IMG/VR virus record: IMGVR_UViG_3300009430_000001
Coordinates: 32,598 to 96,597 of that record
Reading direction: 5' to 3' (one strand)
Source of the DNA: a virus
Length of the DNA: 64,000 nucleotides
Shown here: piece after piece, positions 41,192 to 48,978 of the stretch
Layout: every line of letters starts with the position of its first letter
How positions within the stretch are numbered: the first letter of the stretch is position 1
Made by a program: the position numbers and the translations under genes
The notes under the pieces: model-generated
Seen by the model: the letters and a program-made list of their open reading frames with translations, nothing else
Databases searched by the model: none
Told to the model about the DNA's origin: nothing

Positions 41192-41728
41192 ATGCTTACC
41201 GCCGGTCCTCGTCCCACTCGCCAGGTCGCTGTTCCGGGCATTGAGCCCGGCCAGTTCGCACGCAAGCAGATGCTCGGCGTTGCTCAGGAGGTCGCCGATC
41301 TCGGCGCCTCCCAGCAGCCGAACCCCGCGGCCAAGGCGATGCCCACCGGGCGGCTCCAGGCGCCGCTGCACCCCGAGGGAGCCGCCACCTACGGCGATGC
41401 AGCGCCATCGGCCATGGGGCGCGTCCTCCCCGGCAACGAGATGGTGGCTGAAACGCCGGGCCAGCAGATGGAGCGCATGGAGACGCTTCATGCGAACAAC
41501 GAGCGGCGTCGGGTCGAATCCCGCGGCCTCGAGGGTGCTCGCGGGCAGATGCAGACCGTGCCGGCCAACCTGGCTCAGACGGCTGCCGACCTCCAGCGCC
41601 AGCGAGTCGGCATGGCTCTGCAGGGTGAGCGTGGTGATCGCACTCCTTTCGCGCCGGTGTCGCAGGAGGCGCTGAGCTACATGCTCAAGGAGGCCCACGC
41701 GCCTCGTCGTCAACCTTCCATCATGTGA
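41192..41728 (+). CDS. hypothetical structural protein, 178 aa
   Basis: MLTAGPRPTRQVAVPGIEPGQF. Pro/Gln/Arg-rich, low complexity, largely disordered with a few helices (MERMETLHANNERRRVE). The C-terminus carries PFAPVSQEALSYMLKE, similar to PLAPVSPVDLEELAKF in 48979-49536. Small virion component by context. Confidence 0.5.
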   Translation: MLTAGPRPTRQVAVPGIEPGQFARKQMLGVAQEVADLGASQQPNPAAKAMPTGRLQAPLHPEGAATYGDAAPSAMGRVLPGNEMVAETPGQQMERMETLHANNERRRVESRGLEGARGQMQTVPANLAQTAADLQRQRVGMALQGERGDRTPFAPVSQEALSYMLKEAHAPRRQPSIM

Positions 41729-41734
41729 TCGCCC

Positions 41735-42133
41735 ATGGCACGAAATCTTCCTTCTACGAGAGCCGGCACTCTCTACGCGCAGAAGCCGGTCATGCCGCAG
41801 GGCGAGTACGCCAGCACGGTCGGTCCGCGGCAGGGCCGGGTTGCGCCACGGGACGACCGCTACTCGCAGTATTACGCCGATCCGCGGGAAAACTACAACA
41901 TCTTCGATGAGGGCGTTCGCGATCGGCTCTGGACCTCCATGGTGCATGCGCCGATAGGCGGTTATGTGCGCCGCTTCGGTGAAGATCAGCTGGGCCTGAG
42001 TCGCGGCCATGCGCGCCTGCTTGAGATGGGTGCAGCGGCCAGCGCTGTCGGCGTCGGAGCTGGCACCTTCCTGGCCGCCGTGCAATCGCTGAACGAGAAC
42101 ACGCAGACGCCGGGGACGATCCCGATTCAGTAA
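41735..42133 (+). CDS. hypothetical structural protein with C-terminal hydrophobic helix, 132 aa
   Basis: MARNLPSTRAGTLYAQKPVMPQGEY. Tyr/Arg-rich start, C-terminal glycine-rich helix (MGAAASAVGVGAGTFLAAVQSL). Six bases follow the previous stop. Stop is directly followed by the TACCCTG box at 42134. Confidence 0.5.
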   Translation: MARNLPSTRAGTLYAQKPVMPQGEYASTVGPRQGRVAPRDDRYSQYYADPRENYNIFDEGVRDRLWTSMVHAPIGGYVRRFGEDQLGLSRGHARLLEMGAAASAVGVGAGTFLAAVQSLNENTQTPGTIPIQ

Positions 42134-42140
42134 TACCCTG
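42134..42140 (+). promoter_or_regulatory. TACCCTG box, putative -10 element
   Basis: TAA-TACCCTG, 21 bases before GTG 42162. Confidence 0.5.
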
Positions 42141-42161
42141 CGATCAGAGCCGGGTGTTGCT

Positions 42162-42443
42162 GTGGTCGAGCGCTTTGCCGCCAGTCCTGAGGTCTACAGC
42201 GCTGTGCGGCGTCACCTGCAAAGTGACGGTGTTCCGCGTGAGGCCGCCAACCATCTCACATCCGAGATGGTCACGCACGGTGAAGACGTCGATTCATCGA
42301 TCGATCGCTTCCAGGAGCTGCATGCGCGCCTGCGGTCACAGGGCTTCGATGACGAGGCGGCGCAGGCTCTGGCCGTTGAGTCGATGGAGGGCCGCCAGCC
42401 CGAGCCGCGCGCCACGCTTCGCTACCAGATGACGGAGGCCTGA
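42162..42443 (+). CDS. small acidic protein, 93 aa
   Basis: GTG 42162 (MVERFAASPEVYSAVRRHLQSD), acidic and helical with His. TGATG-coupled to the lysozyme-like gene. Function unknown. Confidence 0.55.
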   Translation: MVERFAASPEVYSAVRRHLQSDGVPREAANHLTSEMVTHGEDVDSSIDRFQELHARLRSQGFDDEAAQALAVESMEGRQPEPRATLRYQMTEA

Positions 42444-43246
42444 TGGCGGACTTACTCGCGCGTTACCGGCAGCTCCTGCAGAACCCGAACGTTCGCCGGA
42501 CGCTGGACACGATCAGCTACGCGGAGGGCACCTCGGGCCCCGAGGGCTACCGCACGATGTTCGGTGGCGGCAAGTTCGACACTTCCGGCGGCTGGCGGCA
42601 CCCGGATCGAGTGGTGCACGGCGGCGGTTACAGCAGCGCCGCAGCCGGCAAGTATCAGTTCATGCCCGACACCTGGACCGGTGTCTCGCAACGTCTGGGC
42701 CTGAAGGACTTCAGCCCCGAAAGCCAGGATCTCGGCGCGCTGGCCAAGATCGAGGAGCGCGGCGTCAACCTCGAGGAGATCGCCAAGGGCGGCCTGAAGG
42801 CGGGCCACATCCACAAGCTGGCGCCGGAGTGGGCGTCATTGCCGACCGCCCAGGGCAAGAGCTACTACGGCCAGCCAGTGAAGGGGCTCGGTGAGCTCCA
42901 GAAGGTCTACGGCGGCCAGATCGGCGCCGGTGGTGGAGGCGGCAGCACTGCGAGCTCCGGTGGCGGCACGAGCAGCGGCAGCAGCAGCGGCACGAGCAGC
43001 AGCAGTAGCGGCGCGAGCGGTGGTGACGGCATCATCCAGCCGGAGCCGATCACGCCGCCCAAGCCGATCACGCCGGCCGCCATCCAGACGCCTGGTGCGA
43101 CGCTGATCAAGCCCGCCGCTTCGTTCGGCGTCGGGCCCAATGCCTGGGAGGGCGCGGGCGGCCAGGACGCCACGCCGTCGGGCAATCGCCTTGCCGGCTC
43201 GCGCTCGATCGTGCGCCAGCTGATGCAGATGCTCATGGGCGCCTGA
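42443..43246 (+). CDS. lambda-R-like lysozyme / transglycosylase (GH104-like), 267 aa
   Basis: Catalytic domain at about 1-150: SYAEGT (probable catalytic E28), a GAGRYQ-like AAAGKYQF at 67-74, and GLKDFSPESQDLGALAKIEERG at 86-107, all matching lambda endolysin R, which has LGLKDFSPKSQDAVAL and catalytic E19. Then a Gly/Ser/Thr-rich linker (about 159-190) and a Pro-rich C-terminus. The long flexible tail and position between virion genes suggest a virion-associated muralytic enzyme rather than a free endolysin, though either is possible. It overlaps 43233-44078 by 14 bases. Confidence 0.8.
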   Translation: MADLLARYRQLLQNPNVRRTLDTISYAEGTSGPEGYRTMFGGGKFDTSGGWRHPDRVVHGGGYSSAAAGKYQFMPDTWTGVSQRLGLKDFSPESQDLGALAKIEERGVNLEEIAKGGLKAGHIHKLAPEWASLPTAQGKSYYGQPVKGLGELQKVYGGQIGAGGGGGSTASSGGGTSSGSSSGTSSSSSGASGGDGIIQPEPITPPKPITPAAIQTPGATLIKPAASFGVGPNAWEGAGGQDATPSGNRLAGSRSIVRQLMQMLMGA

Positions 43247-44078
43247 GTGGGATCGCCGGCGGCTCGAGCACCCGGGCCGTCCGTTCGCTGGCGATCAGCG
43301 GCGGCTCCTCCAGCCAGGCATCCGGATCTAGCTGGGGCACCACATGGCTCCGGCGCATCCGGCGCTCCTCCACCGGCGGCGGACCGGGCGGCGCGGTCCA
43401 GCCCGGGTCTTCATCGGTGATCCTCACCATCTCTTCGGTGTGGAACTGATCCCGCAAGCAGCGGGCCTGCGCCATCCACGTGTGGCTGATGGCGCGGATC
43501 AGCTTCGCCACGTCCTTTGGGCTGTAGCGGATCATTGGCCGTTCCTGGGCGCTGGGGCTGTGGCCGATGCGGCCGGTTGCTCCAGTGAGCGTGTAGATCC
43601 AGTCATGCACCAGCTGCGCGGATTCCCACGAGTAGCGATGCAGGTGCAGATGGCCGATCAATCCTCGTGATCGCTTCGACGGGAAGATGCGGCCGCGATC
43701 GGCCCACAGCGCACCGATGCCTTCAGCGCCGATCAATTCCAGCGCGCTGCTCGTGATTTGAAAGTTGCCCTCGGGGTACAGCAGCTTGTAGGCCGTCTCG
43801 AACCACTTGCTGCCCACGCGGATCCGCCAGTTCCCGGCTCCGGGCCTGGATTCTGGGTTGTAGCTGCCGACGAAGCTGGGCTCTGGCGCCTTCGGCATGA
43901 ACTGCTTCAGGCGCTTCCACTGGTAGAGCGCGTACTCCTCGTGCTCGAACGGGTGGTGGATGATCAGGCTGTAGGAGTTCCCGGGCCGGCCGAGCAGCCC
44001 ACGACCCAGGCAGTAGCCGATCACCAGGCGCGTCAGGGCCGCGGATTCTTCCCAGCTGAGCCTGGCAGGTGCGGGCAT
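43233..44078 (-). CDS. LAGLIDADG-like protein with both catalytic acidic residues replaced
   Basis: 281 residues, the only minus-strand gene of the late region, lying between lysozyme and the intron-containing capsid gene. VIGYCLGRGLL at 19-29 and IGALWADRGRI at 121-131 align with two LAGLIDADG helices; around them are the family's usual companions (EYALYQWKRLKQFM at 48-61, LLYPEGNFQI at 99-108, YSWESAQLVHDWIYTL at 149-164). At the catalytic Asp positions both helices read R-G, so DNA cleavage is doubtful and an RNA-maturase role for the nearby introns is an option. Pro-rich C-terminus. Confidence 0.7.
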   Translation of the reverse strand: MPAPARLSWEESAALTRLVIGYCLGRGLLGRPGNSYSLIIHHPFEHEEYALYQWKRLKQFMPKAPEPSFVGSYNPESRPGAGNWRIRVGSKWFETAYKLLYPEGNFQITSSALELIGAEGIGALWADRGRIFPSKRSRGLIGHLHLHRYSWESAQLVHDWIYTLTGATGRIGHSPSAQERPMIRYSPKDVAKLIRAISHTWMAQARCLRDQFHTEEMVRITDEDPGWTAPPGPPPVEERRMRRSHVVPQLDPDAWLEEPPLIASERTARVLEPPAIPLRRP

Positions 44079-44100
44079 GGCTTGATGATGCTTTTTCCAA

Positions 44101-44117
44101 TCTTAGACACAATGGGG
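44101..44117 (+). repeat. 17-base motif copy 7 (most divergent)
   Basis: TCTTAGACACAATGGGG, differing at the first base and one base near the end. 25 bases before ATG 44143 of the capsid gene, and just upstream of a TACTCTG box. Confidence 0.7.
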
Positions 44118-44122
44118 GTTCA

Positions 44123-44129
44123 TACTCTG
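44123..44129 (+). promoter_or_regulatory. TACTCTG box, putative -10 element
   Basis: TACTCTG, 13 bases before ATG 44143. Confidence 0.4.
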
Positions 44130-44142
44130 ACCTCAGTTCCGC

Positions 44143-45946
44143 ATGGAAGACCTGCACTTCGGTGCAGGGCACCTCGACAAGGGAAGCCGGTTTCGGCAGC
44201 AGACCCTCCGCAGCAATGCGCTGTCGGAGCTCGCGCTCTTGCGCAAGCGGAACGTGTCGTTTACTCATGGAGGTCCACACGTGTGGATTGATTCCGATAA
44301 ATGGATTGTCGCCCGCATCGGTAACGGTGCGGTGAAAACCGGGTGAATTCGGGGAAACCCAAACGTTAAGTCGTGGGCAATCCCGAGCCAAGCCAGCAAA
44401 GCGTTGCTGGAAGGTGTAGAGACTACGCGGTGGAAGACGCTTCTTCCGTAATACGCGATCAGCGCCCGGCATCCCACTGGGATGAAGATATAGTCCGTGC
44501 TGCGCGAAAGCGTAGAATTTCACGTTTCCAAAGATCCTGGGTGCGGAACTCTATCGTCCGCATCCCAGTTACATCTCCGAGCTCGCAATCGAGCCAGTTG
44601 TTGTACACGATTATTCCAGAATGCCGGGTCAAACGGTACAACTGGACCGGTACAATTACTGGGGGAATCCTGGAACGAAAGAGTCCAGAGAGCGTACTCC
44701 GGATCAAACAATCGGCACGGCTTCCGGCCGCAACATCACCAAGCAAAAGGTCTTGGTGACGTTGAAGGAATACTCGGGGCCTGCAGATCCGAACGATCCG
44801 TCACAGCCGAGCACGTTCAAAGTTTCAAGGCAAAACCTCATGACCGCGCAGCGATTGCTGCTCGACACGGGTAACCTGGGCGTGTTTCATCAGTCGATCG
44901 GCAGCCTCACGCTGCTCGATGACTACCGACGCTGGCGCGATCGCGTCTTTCTCAACGAATTGTACAAGTGCTACGCACGCGGCAAGGCGGATGAGGAGCG
45001 CGGTGGCTACTACTTCCCCGGCAAGCTGAGCGAAGCTGAGCTCGCCGCTCCTGGATACAACGTGTCCACCGCCGGAACGGCTGATTCGGCGAAGTTCTCC
45101 GTCAAGGAGGACCTGCTGACGGTCGTCACCGACATGCGTACCCGGAACGTGCCCACGTTCCAGGATGGGTACTACCGGTGCATCTGCGATCCGAACGCAA
45201 TGAAGCACCTCCGCCAGGACAGCGACTTTCGCGAGATCGCTCGCTACCCCGGCAACGGCATGATCAATCCGATGATGCCGATGATGCAGCCCAATGCCAT
45301 CAACTACCTCGGCAATGGGCCTGCTTACGGTCAAGCCGGCTTTGTCGCCGGTGCGCCGACCATGCCTGAACAACCACGGGCCCTCGCGGCGTGAGTCGCG
45401 TTGCAAACGGGGTGAATTGCTGGAACGCCTCCACCAATTGGCGAATCAGCAGCCAAGCCGGATCACAGTCCGGAAGGTTCAACGACTAGGTCCCGAGTGG
45501 CAACACGGTAATGGACCCACGAGTGCCCCGCTACTTGCTATGCTTTTATTCGCGAGTAGGTGAGATAGTCTGACCACGCCGGATGGGAAACGGCGTGAAC
45601 TGGAGGATAAAGAGCCTCCAGGGTAACACAGGTGAGTGGCTTCCTCTTCGAGGGCGTTCGCTGGTTCGAGTCCACCAACATCGCCTCGCACACCTACAAC
45701 GTGGCGATCCAGGGTGCCAAGGGTTTCACTGGCAATACCGCCAAACAGAACCCTGCCGCACTGATGATGTTTTTTGGACCACAAAGTATCGGGATCGGCA
45801 TCGGTGGCAATAACGCTCAAGTGGCCCTGAATTCAAATGACGATTTCTCAAGATTCGTGATTTTGATATGGCTACTCTACGCAGGTTGGGAGGTTTTGAA
45901 TATGGATTTTGTGACAATCGCTCACAGTTTCCTATACTCCATCTGA
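44143..45946 (+). CDS. putative major capsid protein, split by two group I introns
   Basis: Three exons: 44143-44298, 44534-45367 and 45632-45946. Removing the introns gives one open frame of 434 residues. Exon 1 begins MEDLHFGAGHLDKGS and ends HVWIDSD; exon 2 begins ILGAELYRPHPSYIS and ends GAPTMP; exon 3 begins VSGFLFEGVRWFES. The joins are phase 0 with no gaps. Position after scaffold and before a probable decoration protein, and size, fit the major capsid protein; I do not see a fold signature, so the name rests on context. Without splicing, exon 1 stops after 67 codons. Confidence 0.75.
44299..44533 (+). ncRNA. group I intron 1 (no ORF), 235 bases
   Basis: Core elements are readable: P at 44346-44360 (AATTCGGGGAAACCC), Q at 44375-44394 (GGGCAATCCCGAGCC then AAGCC), R at 44409-44430 with GACTA, S at 44485-44496 (AAGATATAGTCC), and a CUGCGC-GAAA-GCGUAG P9 stem at 44500-44515. 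P1 is CGAUAA/UUGUCG closing AUGGA, with the required U-G pair at the 5' splice site after 44298. P10 is 3'-exon AUCC with GGAU of the guide, giving the 3' site after G44533. Length leaves the correct frame. The core resembles the IC3 (tRNA-Leu) class. Confidence 0.88.
45368..45631 (+). ncRNA. group I intron 2 (no ORF), 264 bases
   Basis: P at about 45413-45429 (TGAATTGCTGGAACGCC), Q at 45440-45459 (GGCGAATCAGCAGCC then AAGCC), R at 45472-45490 (GGTTCAACGACTAGG), S at 45562-45573 (GAGATAGTCTGA). P9-type stems at 45575-45597 (CACGCCG/CGGCGTG) and 45600-45621 (CTGGAGG/CCTCCAG). P1 is GCCU/GGGC with the U-G pair at the 5' site after 45367; P10 pairs GUG of exon 3 with CAC. Length is a multiple of three and both ends restore the frame. 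Peripheral stems differ from intron 1, so the two look independently acquired. Confidence 0.85.
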
Positions 45947-45984
45947 GCCATTTGGCTGTTTCGTTCACATGATCCTCATCTCCC

Positions 45985-46779
45985 ATGGCTGAGACTTACT
46001 CCAAGATCCTGCCGGGGAACTTTACGGTTCCCCTCAGCGCCTACGCGCTTCCCAACGCCGCCTTCACCGGACCCAAGGGCGATCCCAAGAATCGCCACCA
46101 GCAGGCCGTTCTGGTCATGCCGGGCATCCTCGCGGTGCACAAGGTCGGCGTCGCCCACATCACCGATGGCGGTGGCACCGATTTCGATGTCATCGTCCCT
46201 TCGCCTGACACCGAGCAGTCGCCTCACAAGGCGCGCGCCGACATCCAGGGCCTGTTCGTGCCGACCGGCGCGGTGCTGACCCGGGTTGGCCTGCGCATCA
46301 CCGGTGCCTCCGAGCAGCCGGGCTACTACAGCTCCGGCCGACGCGGCGTCGATCCGGTCTTCGACAAGACGACCGGCCTCGCGCTGCCCGAGGACTCCGG
46401 CCTGGTCGGCACCGCCGGTGATGCACTGATCCTGGCCACCGCCGGCACCGCCACTGGCGCCGGGGCGATCACCGCCACCGCGGCGCACACCTCCGATACC
46501 ACCTGCAAGCTCGGCACCGATGGCCGCATCTTCTCTCACGAGGAATCGGTCAACGCCAATCCGCTGCTCGGTGGCACCGCCACCGTCACCACGGCCGATC
46601 TCACCTTCAAACTGTTCAACACCGACGCGGCTGGCGGCCCCGGGACCGGCATCAAGTCCGACATCCTCGGTGGCGTCTACGTCATCGCGGAGGTCGTCTA
46701 CCTGATCGCTGATCGCGTCGCCGGCATGGGCGATGGGATCAAGCTTTCGGGAGGAGAGTACAGTGGCTTCGGTGGCTGA
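45985..46779 (+). CDS. probable head decoration or minor capsid protein, 264 aa
   Basis: ATG 45985, MAETYSKILPGNFTVPLSAYALP. Beta-rich, Gly/Thr/Ala-rich (GTATGAGAITATAAHTSDTT), with a C-terminal strand-rich part (GVYVIAEVVYLIADRVAG). Position directly after the capsid gene and the composition suggest a decoration or minor head protein; not recognised by family. Followed by the terminator at 46853. Confidence 0.55.
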   Translation: MAETYSKILPGNFTVPLSAYALPNAAFTGPKGDPKNRHQQAVLVMPGILAVHKVGVAHITDGGGTDFDVIVPSPDTEQSPHKARADIQGLFVPTGAVLTRVGLRITGASEQPGYYSSGRRGVDPVFDKTTGLALPEDSGLVGTAGDALILATAGTATGAGAITATAAHTSDTTCKLGTDGRIFSHEESVNANPLLGGTATVTTADLTFKLFNTDAAGGPGTGIKSDILGGVYVIAEVVYLIADRVAGMGDGIKLSGGEYSGFGG

Positions 46780-46852
46780 TCTGTCGTAGAGTTCACGGGT
46801 CTCCACTCGGCAACGGCGCTGAGTGCGGGAATCCGGGTGAACTATGGGTTAC

Positions 46853-46875
46853 TGGGGGCCTCCGGGCCCCTTTTT
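46853..46875 (+). terminator. rho-independent terminator after the head genes
   Basis: Plus strand: GGGGCC-TCCG-GGCCCC followed by TTTTT. Clear late-gene terminator. Confidence 0.88.
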
Positions 46876-46923
46876 CATGGCGGCTTGCATCGCGTACACT
46901 GAGCGTGCTATCACGCGCGCGCG

Positions 46924-47364
46924 ATGACTCAGGTTTACCAGGATCGCCGCACCGGCAAGCGCGTTCGCATTGTCGGTGGCATGAGCGACAAGGAAGATTT
47001 TGTTCTCGTTACCACGGACGGCCAGGCTCCCTTCTACTGCCAGGTCGATCAATTGATGAAGATTGATGAAGCTGGGGTTCCCGATTTCGCCAGCGTCGCC
47101 AGGCCTCGCATTGAAGAGGTCGAGGAGAAGGCGCCGGACCCCGTGATTCCGATCCCCGAGACGCGGCTCAATCTCAACGTCGCCACGCCGGAGGAGATCA
47201 GCAAGCGCATCCCCGGCGTCGGGTATCGCATCGCCAAGCGCATCGTCGATGCACGCCTGGCATTGCCGGGTGAGCGGTTCACGACGCTGGATCAGGTGAC
47301 CGCGGTCTCGAGCCGCGTCAACTGGGAAGAGGTGCAGCGCGCCAACCTGATGTTCATCGGTTGA
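46924..47364 (+). CDS. helix-hairpin-helix protein, 146 aa
   Basis: A small N-terminal beta domain (YQDRRTGKRVRIVGG, DGQAPFYCQVDQLM) and at about 83-140 a ComEA/HhH-type DNA-binding domain (LNLNVATPEEISKRIPGVGYRIAKRIVDAR, then LDQVTAVSS). HhH domains bind DNA backbone. In a virion cluster it may be a head-tail or packaging-associated protein; role not established. Confidence 0.75.
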   Translation: MTQVYQDRRTGKRVRIVGGMSDKEDFVLVTTDGQAPFYCQVDQLMKIDEAGVPDFASVARPRIEEVEEKAPDPVIPIPETRLNLNVATPEEISKRIPGVGYRIAKRIVDARLALPGERFTTLDQVTAVSSRVNWEEVQRANLMFIG

Positions 47365-47368
47365 AGCC

Positions 47369-47863
47369 ATGCGACTAAGTGATTACGACATTGATCGTGC
47401 CGCTTTCCATTTGGGCATGAATCCTGGCTCAATGGTGCCCGCTGGTGATATGGCTCGTTTTTATGAAGCGGTTAATCGAATTGCGAGTACGCATTGGTAT
47501 AATCGCGTGATTGGTCAGCTTGATCGTTGCGATCGAGCCTATGATGCGTCAGAAGTGTTGAGCGAGGTAGCCACCGAAGGGGCTATTGCACCAAGTCGTC
47601 AGCAACAAATCTGGGGAGACACGAATAGAACGATTAGCATTTCAGATCCATTAAGCGCCGATAATCAGTACTGGGAAATTTATTTGCGAGAGGGGGACAG
47701 GCTTGCTGAGACGCTGTATGTTGCCAATTATCGAAGGCCGGACGTACGCCGCTATGCGTTTGAACGTGCCGGCTCTGAATTTATTAATTGCATTCCGGGG
47801 CCCGCGGACACGAGTGTGGCCATGCGCGTGCTCTGTTCGATTGGTGGTCTAGGGATTCGCTGA
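47369..47863 (+). CDS. hypothetical structural protein, 164 aa
   Basis: ATG 47369, MRLSDYDIDRAAFHLGM. Mixed alpha/beta; lower GC than neighbours. A plausible head-tail connector or neck protein by position only. Four bases after the HhH stop; followed by the TACCCTG box at 47865. Confidence 0.55.
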   Translation: MRLSDYDIDRAAFHLGMNPGSMVPAGDMARFYEAVNRIASTHWYNRVIGQLDRCDRAYDASEVLSEVATEGAIAPSRQQQIWGDTNRTISISDPLSADNQYWEIYLREGDRLAETLYVANYRRPDVRRYAFERAGSEFINCIPGPADTSVAMRVLCSIGGLGIR

Positions 47864-47864
47864 G

Positions 47865-47871
47865 TACCCTG
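47865..47871 (+). promoter_or_regulatory. TACCCTG box, putative -10 element
   Basis: TGAg-TACCCTG, 23 bases before ATG 47895. Confidence 0.5.
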
Positions 47872-47894
47872 AGCGCAGATTGCGTGCACGTTGA

Positions 47895-48977
47895 ATGGCT
47901 GGCTCTGCCATCGGGGATCCCTGGGTCAGTGAGATTTTGCGCAGGCAGGGCGCCACGCCCGGCAATCCAGCCAGCGCGCCACCGACCGAGCTCATGCAGG
48001 CCTTTGCCGGTGTTGGGAAAACACCGAAGCCCGACGCAGCGCCGCCGAGCAATCCCTACCCCCGGGGCCTGCTCGATGCCGTGCGCGGCGATGTCACTGC
48101 TGCTCTGGCCCAACCGGCGCCGACCGCTCCCGCCGCGCCACCGCCGGCCACCACCGCACCAGCCGAGGGGCTGACCGCTGCGATGCAGCCGACGGGCATC
48201 AGCCCCGTGGCGCCTGGCGTGAGCGCACCACCCGGGGTGGGCCAGCAGAGCTTCCCGGGCGCCTTCGAGCCGGCCGGCGCTTCGCCCGGGTCGGCCGAGC
48301 CGCCGAAGCCGGCGATGGCTCCTTCCGATGCGGCGCCGATCGATCGCCTCAAGAAGGCACTCGAGGGCCTGACGCGCGAGGAAGCCGGCGGCGGGTCGCT
48401 GTCCCGCGAGGACCAGATCAGCGCTGCCTGGAACAGCACCGATGATTCGATGGCCGCCACGCGCAAGGTGCGGGGCCTGCGCGATCAGTTCGCCAAGGAG
48501 GACGAGGCCAATGCCTCGGGCGGCCTGGCCGGCATCAACGCGCGCTTCGCCGAACCCACGTCGCCGAACGCTGATCCCCTGCCTTCGTTCACCGAGGCGG
48601 CACGCGAAGGCACGGGCCTCGATCCGACGAAGTTCAAGCTGACGCCGGAGATCGTCAATGGCTTCCTGCAGAGCGATACGTTCAAGAAGTCGCTGAACCG
48701 GGACTTCACCGGCGTCAACAGTGATGCCGTCAACCTGCAGCTGCGCGATGATCCGGATCTGAGCGAGCGGCTCAGCTCCTACGCGGCGCTGGGCCAGACG
48801 GCGCCACGCAAGCCCGAGGAGCAGCTGCTCAATCCGAACCTGTTCAGCTCGCAGGGCGCCTTCGGCAACACGCTCAACCTGGGCTTCTTCGAAGAGGGCA
48901 TGCTGCCGCCACTGGGTTCCGGGATCCGGGTGAGCACGCCGTCGGAGTTCAAGAGCGCATTCCTGCCAGGAGCCTGA
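47895..48977 (+). CDS. Pro/Ala-rich structural protein, 360 aa
   Basis: ATG 47895, MAGSAIGDPWVSEILRRQGAT. Residues about 35-150 are Pro/Ala/Gly low-complexity (PAAPPPATTAPAEGL), then a helical region (RLKKALEGLTREEAGGGSLS) and a compact C-terminal part (NTLNLGFFEEGMLPPLG). A virion protein by context; unknown role. Confidence 0.5.
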   Translation: MAGSAIGDPWVSEILRRQGATPGNPASAPPTELMQAFAGVGKTPKPDAAPPSNPYPRGLLDAVRGDVTAALAQPAPTAPAAPPPATTAPAEGLTAAMQPTGISPVAPGVSAPPGVGQQSFPGAFEPAGASPGSAEPPKPAMAPSDAAPIDRLKKALEGLTREEAGGGSLSREDQISAAWNSTDDSMAATRKVRGLRDQFAKEDEANASGGLAGINARFAEPTSPNADPLPSFTEAAREGTGLDPTKFKLTPEIVNGFLQSDTFKKSLNRDFTGVNSDAVNLQLRDDPDLSERLSSYAALGQTAPRKPEEQLLNPNLFSSQGAFGNTLNLGFFEEGMLPPLGSGIRVSTPSEFKSAFLPGA

Positions 48978-48978
48978 G

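Noticed and set aside
45619-45625. CAGGGTA, the minus-strand TACCCTG, as a promoter
   Set aside because: It lies inside the second intron in the P9 region, and no minus-strand gene follows it.
45663-45680. A tRNA T-arm-like stretch (GGTTCGAGTCCACC) in exon 3 of the capsid gene
   Set aside because: No acceptor or D/anticodon arms around it; it lies in coding sequence (WFES) and is coincidental.
44143-45946. Three separate genes in the capsid region
   Set aside because: The pieces share one protein character, intron cores and splice pairings lie exactly between them, and joining restores the frame.
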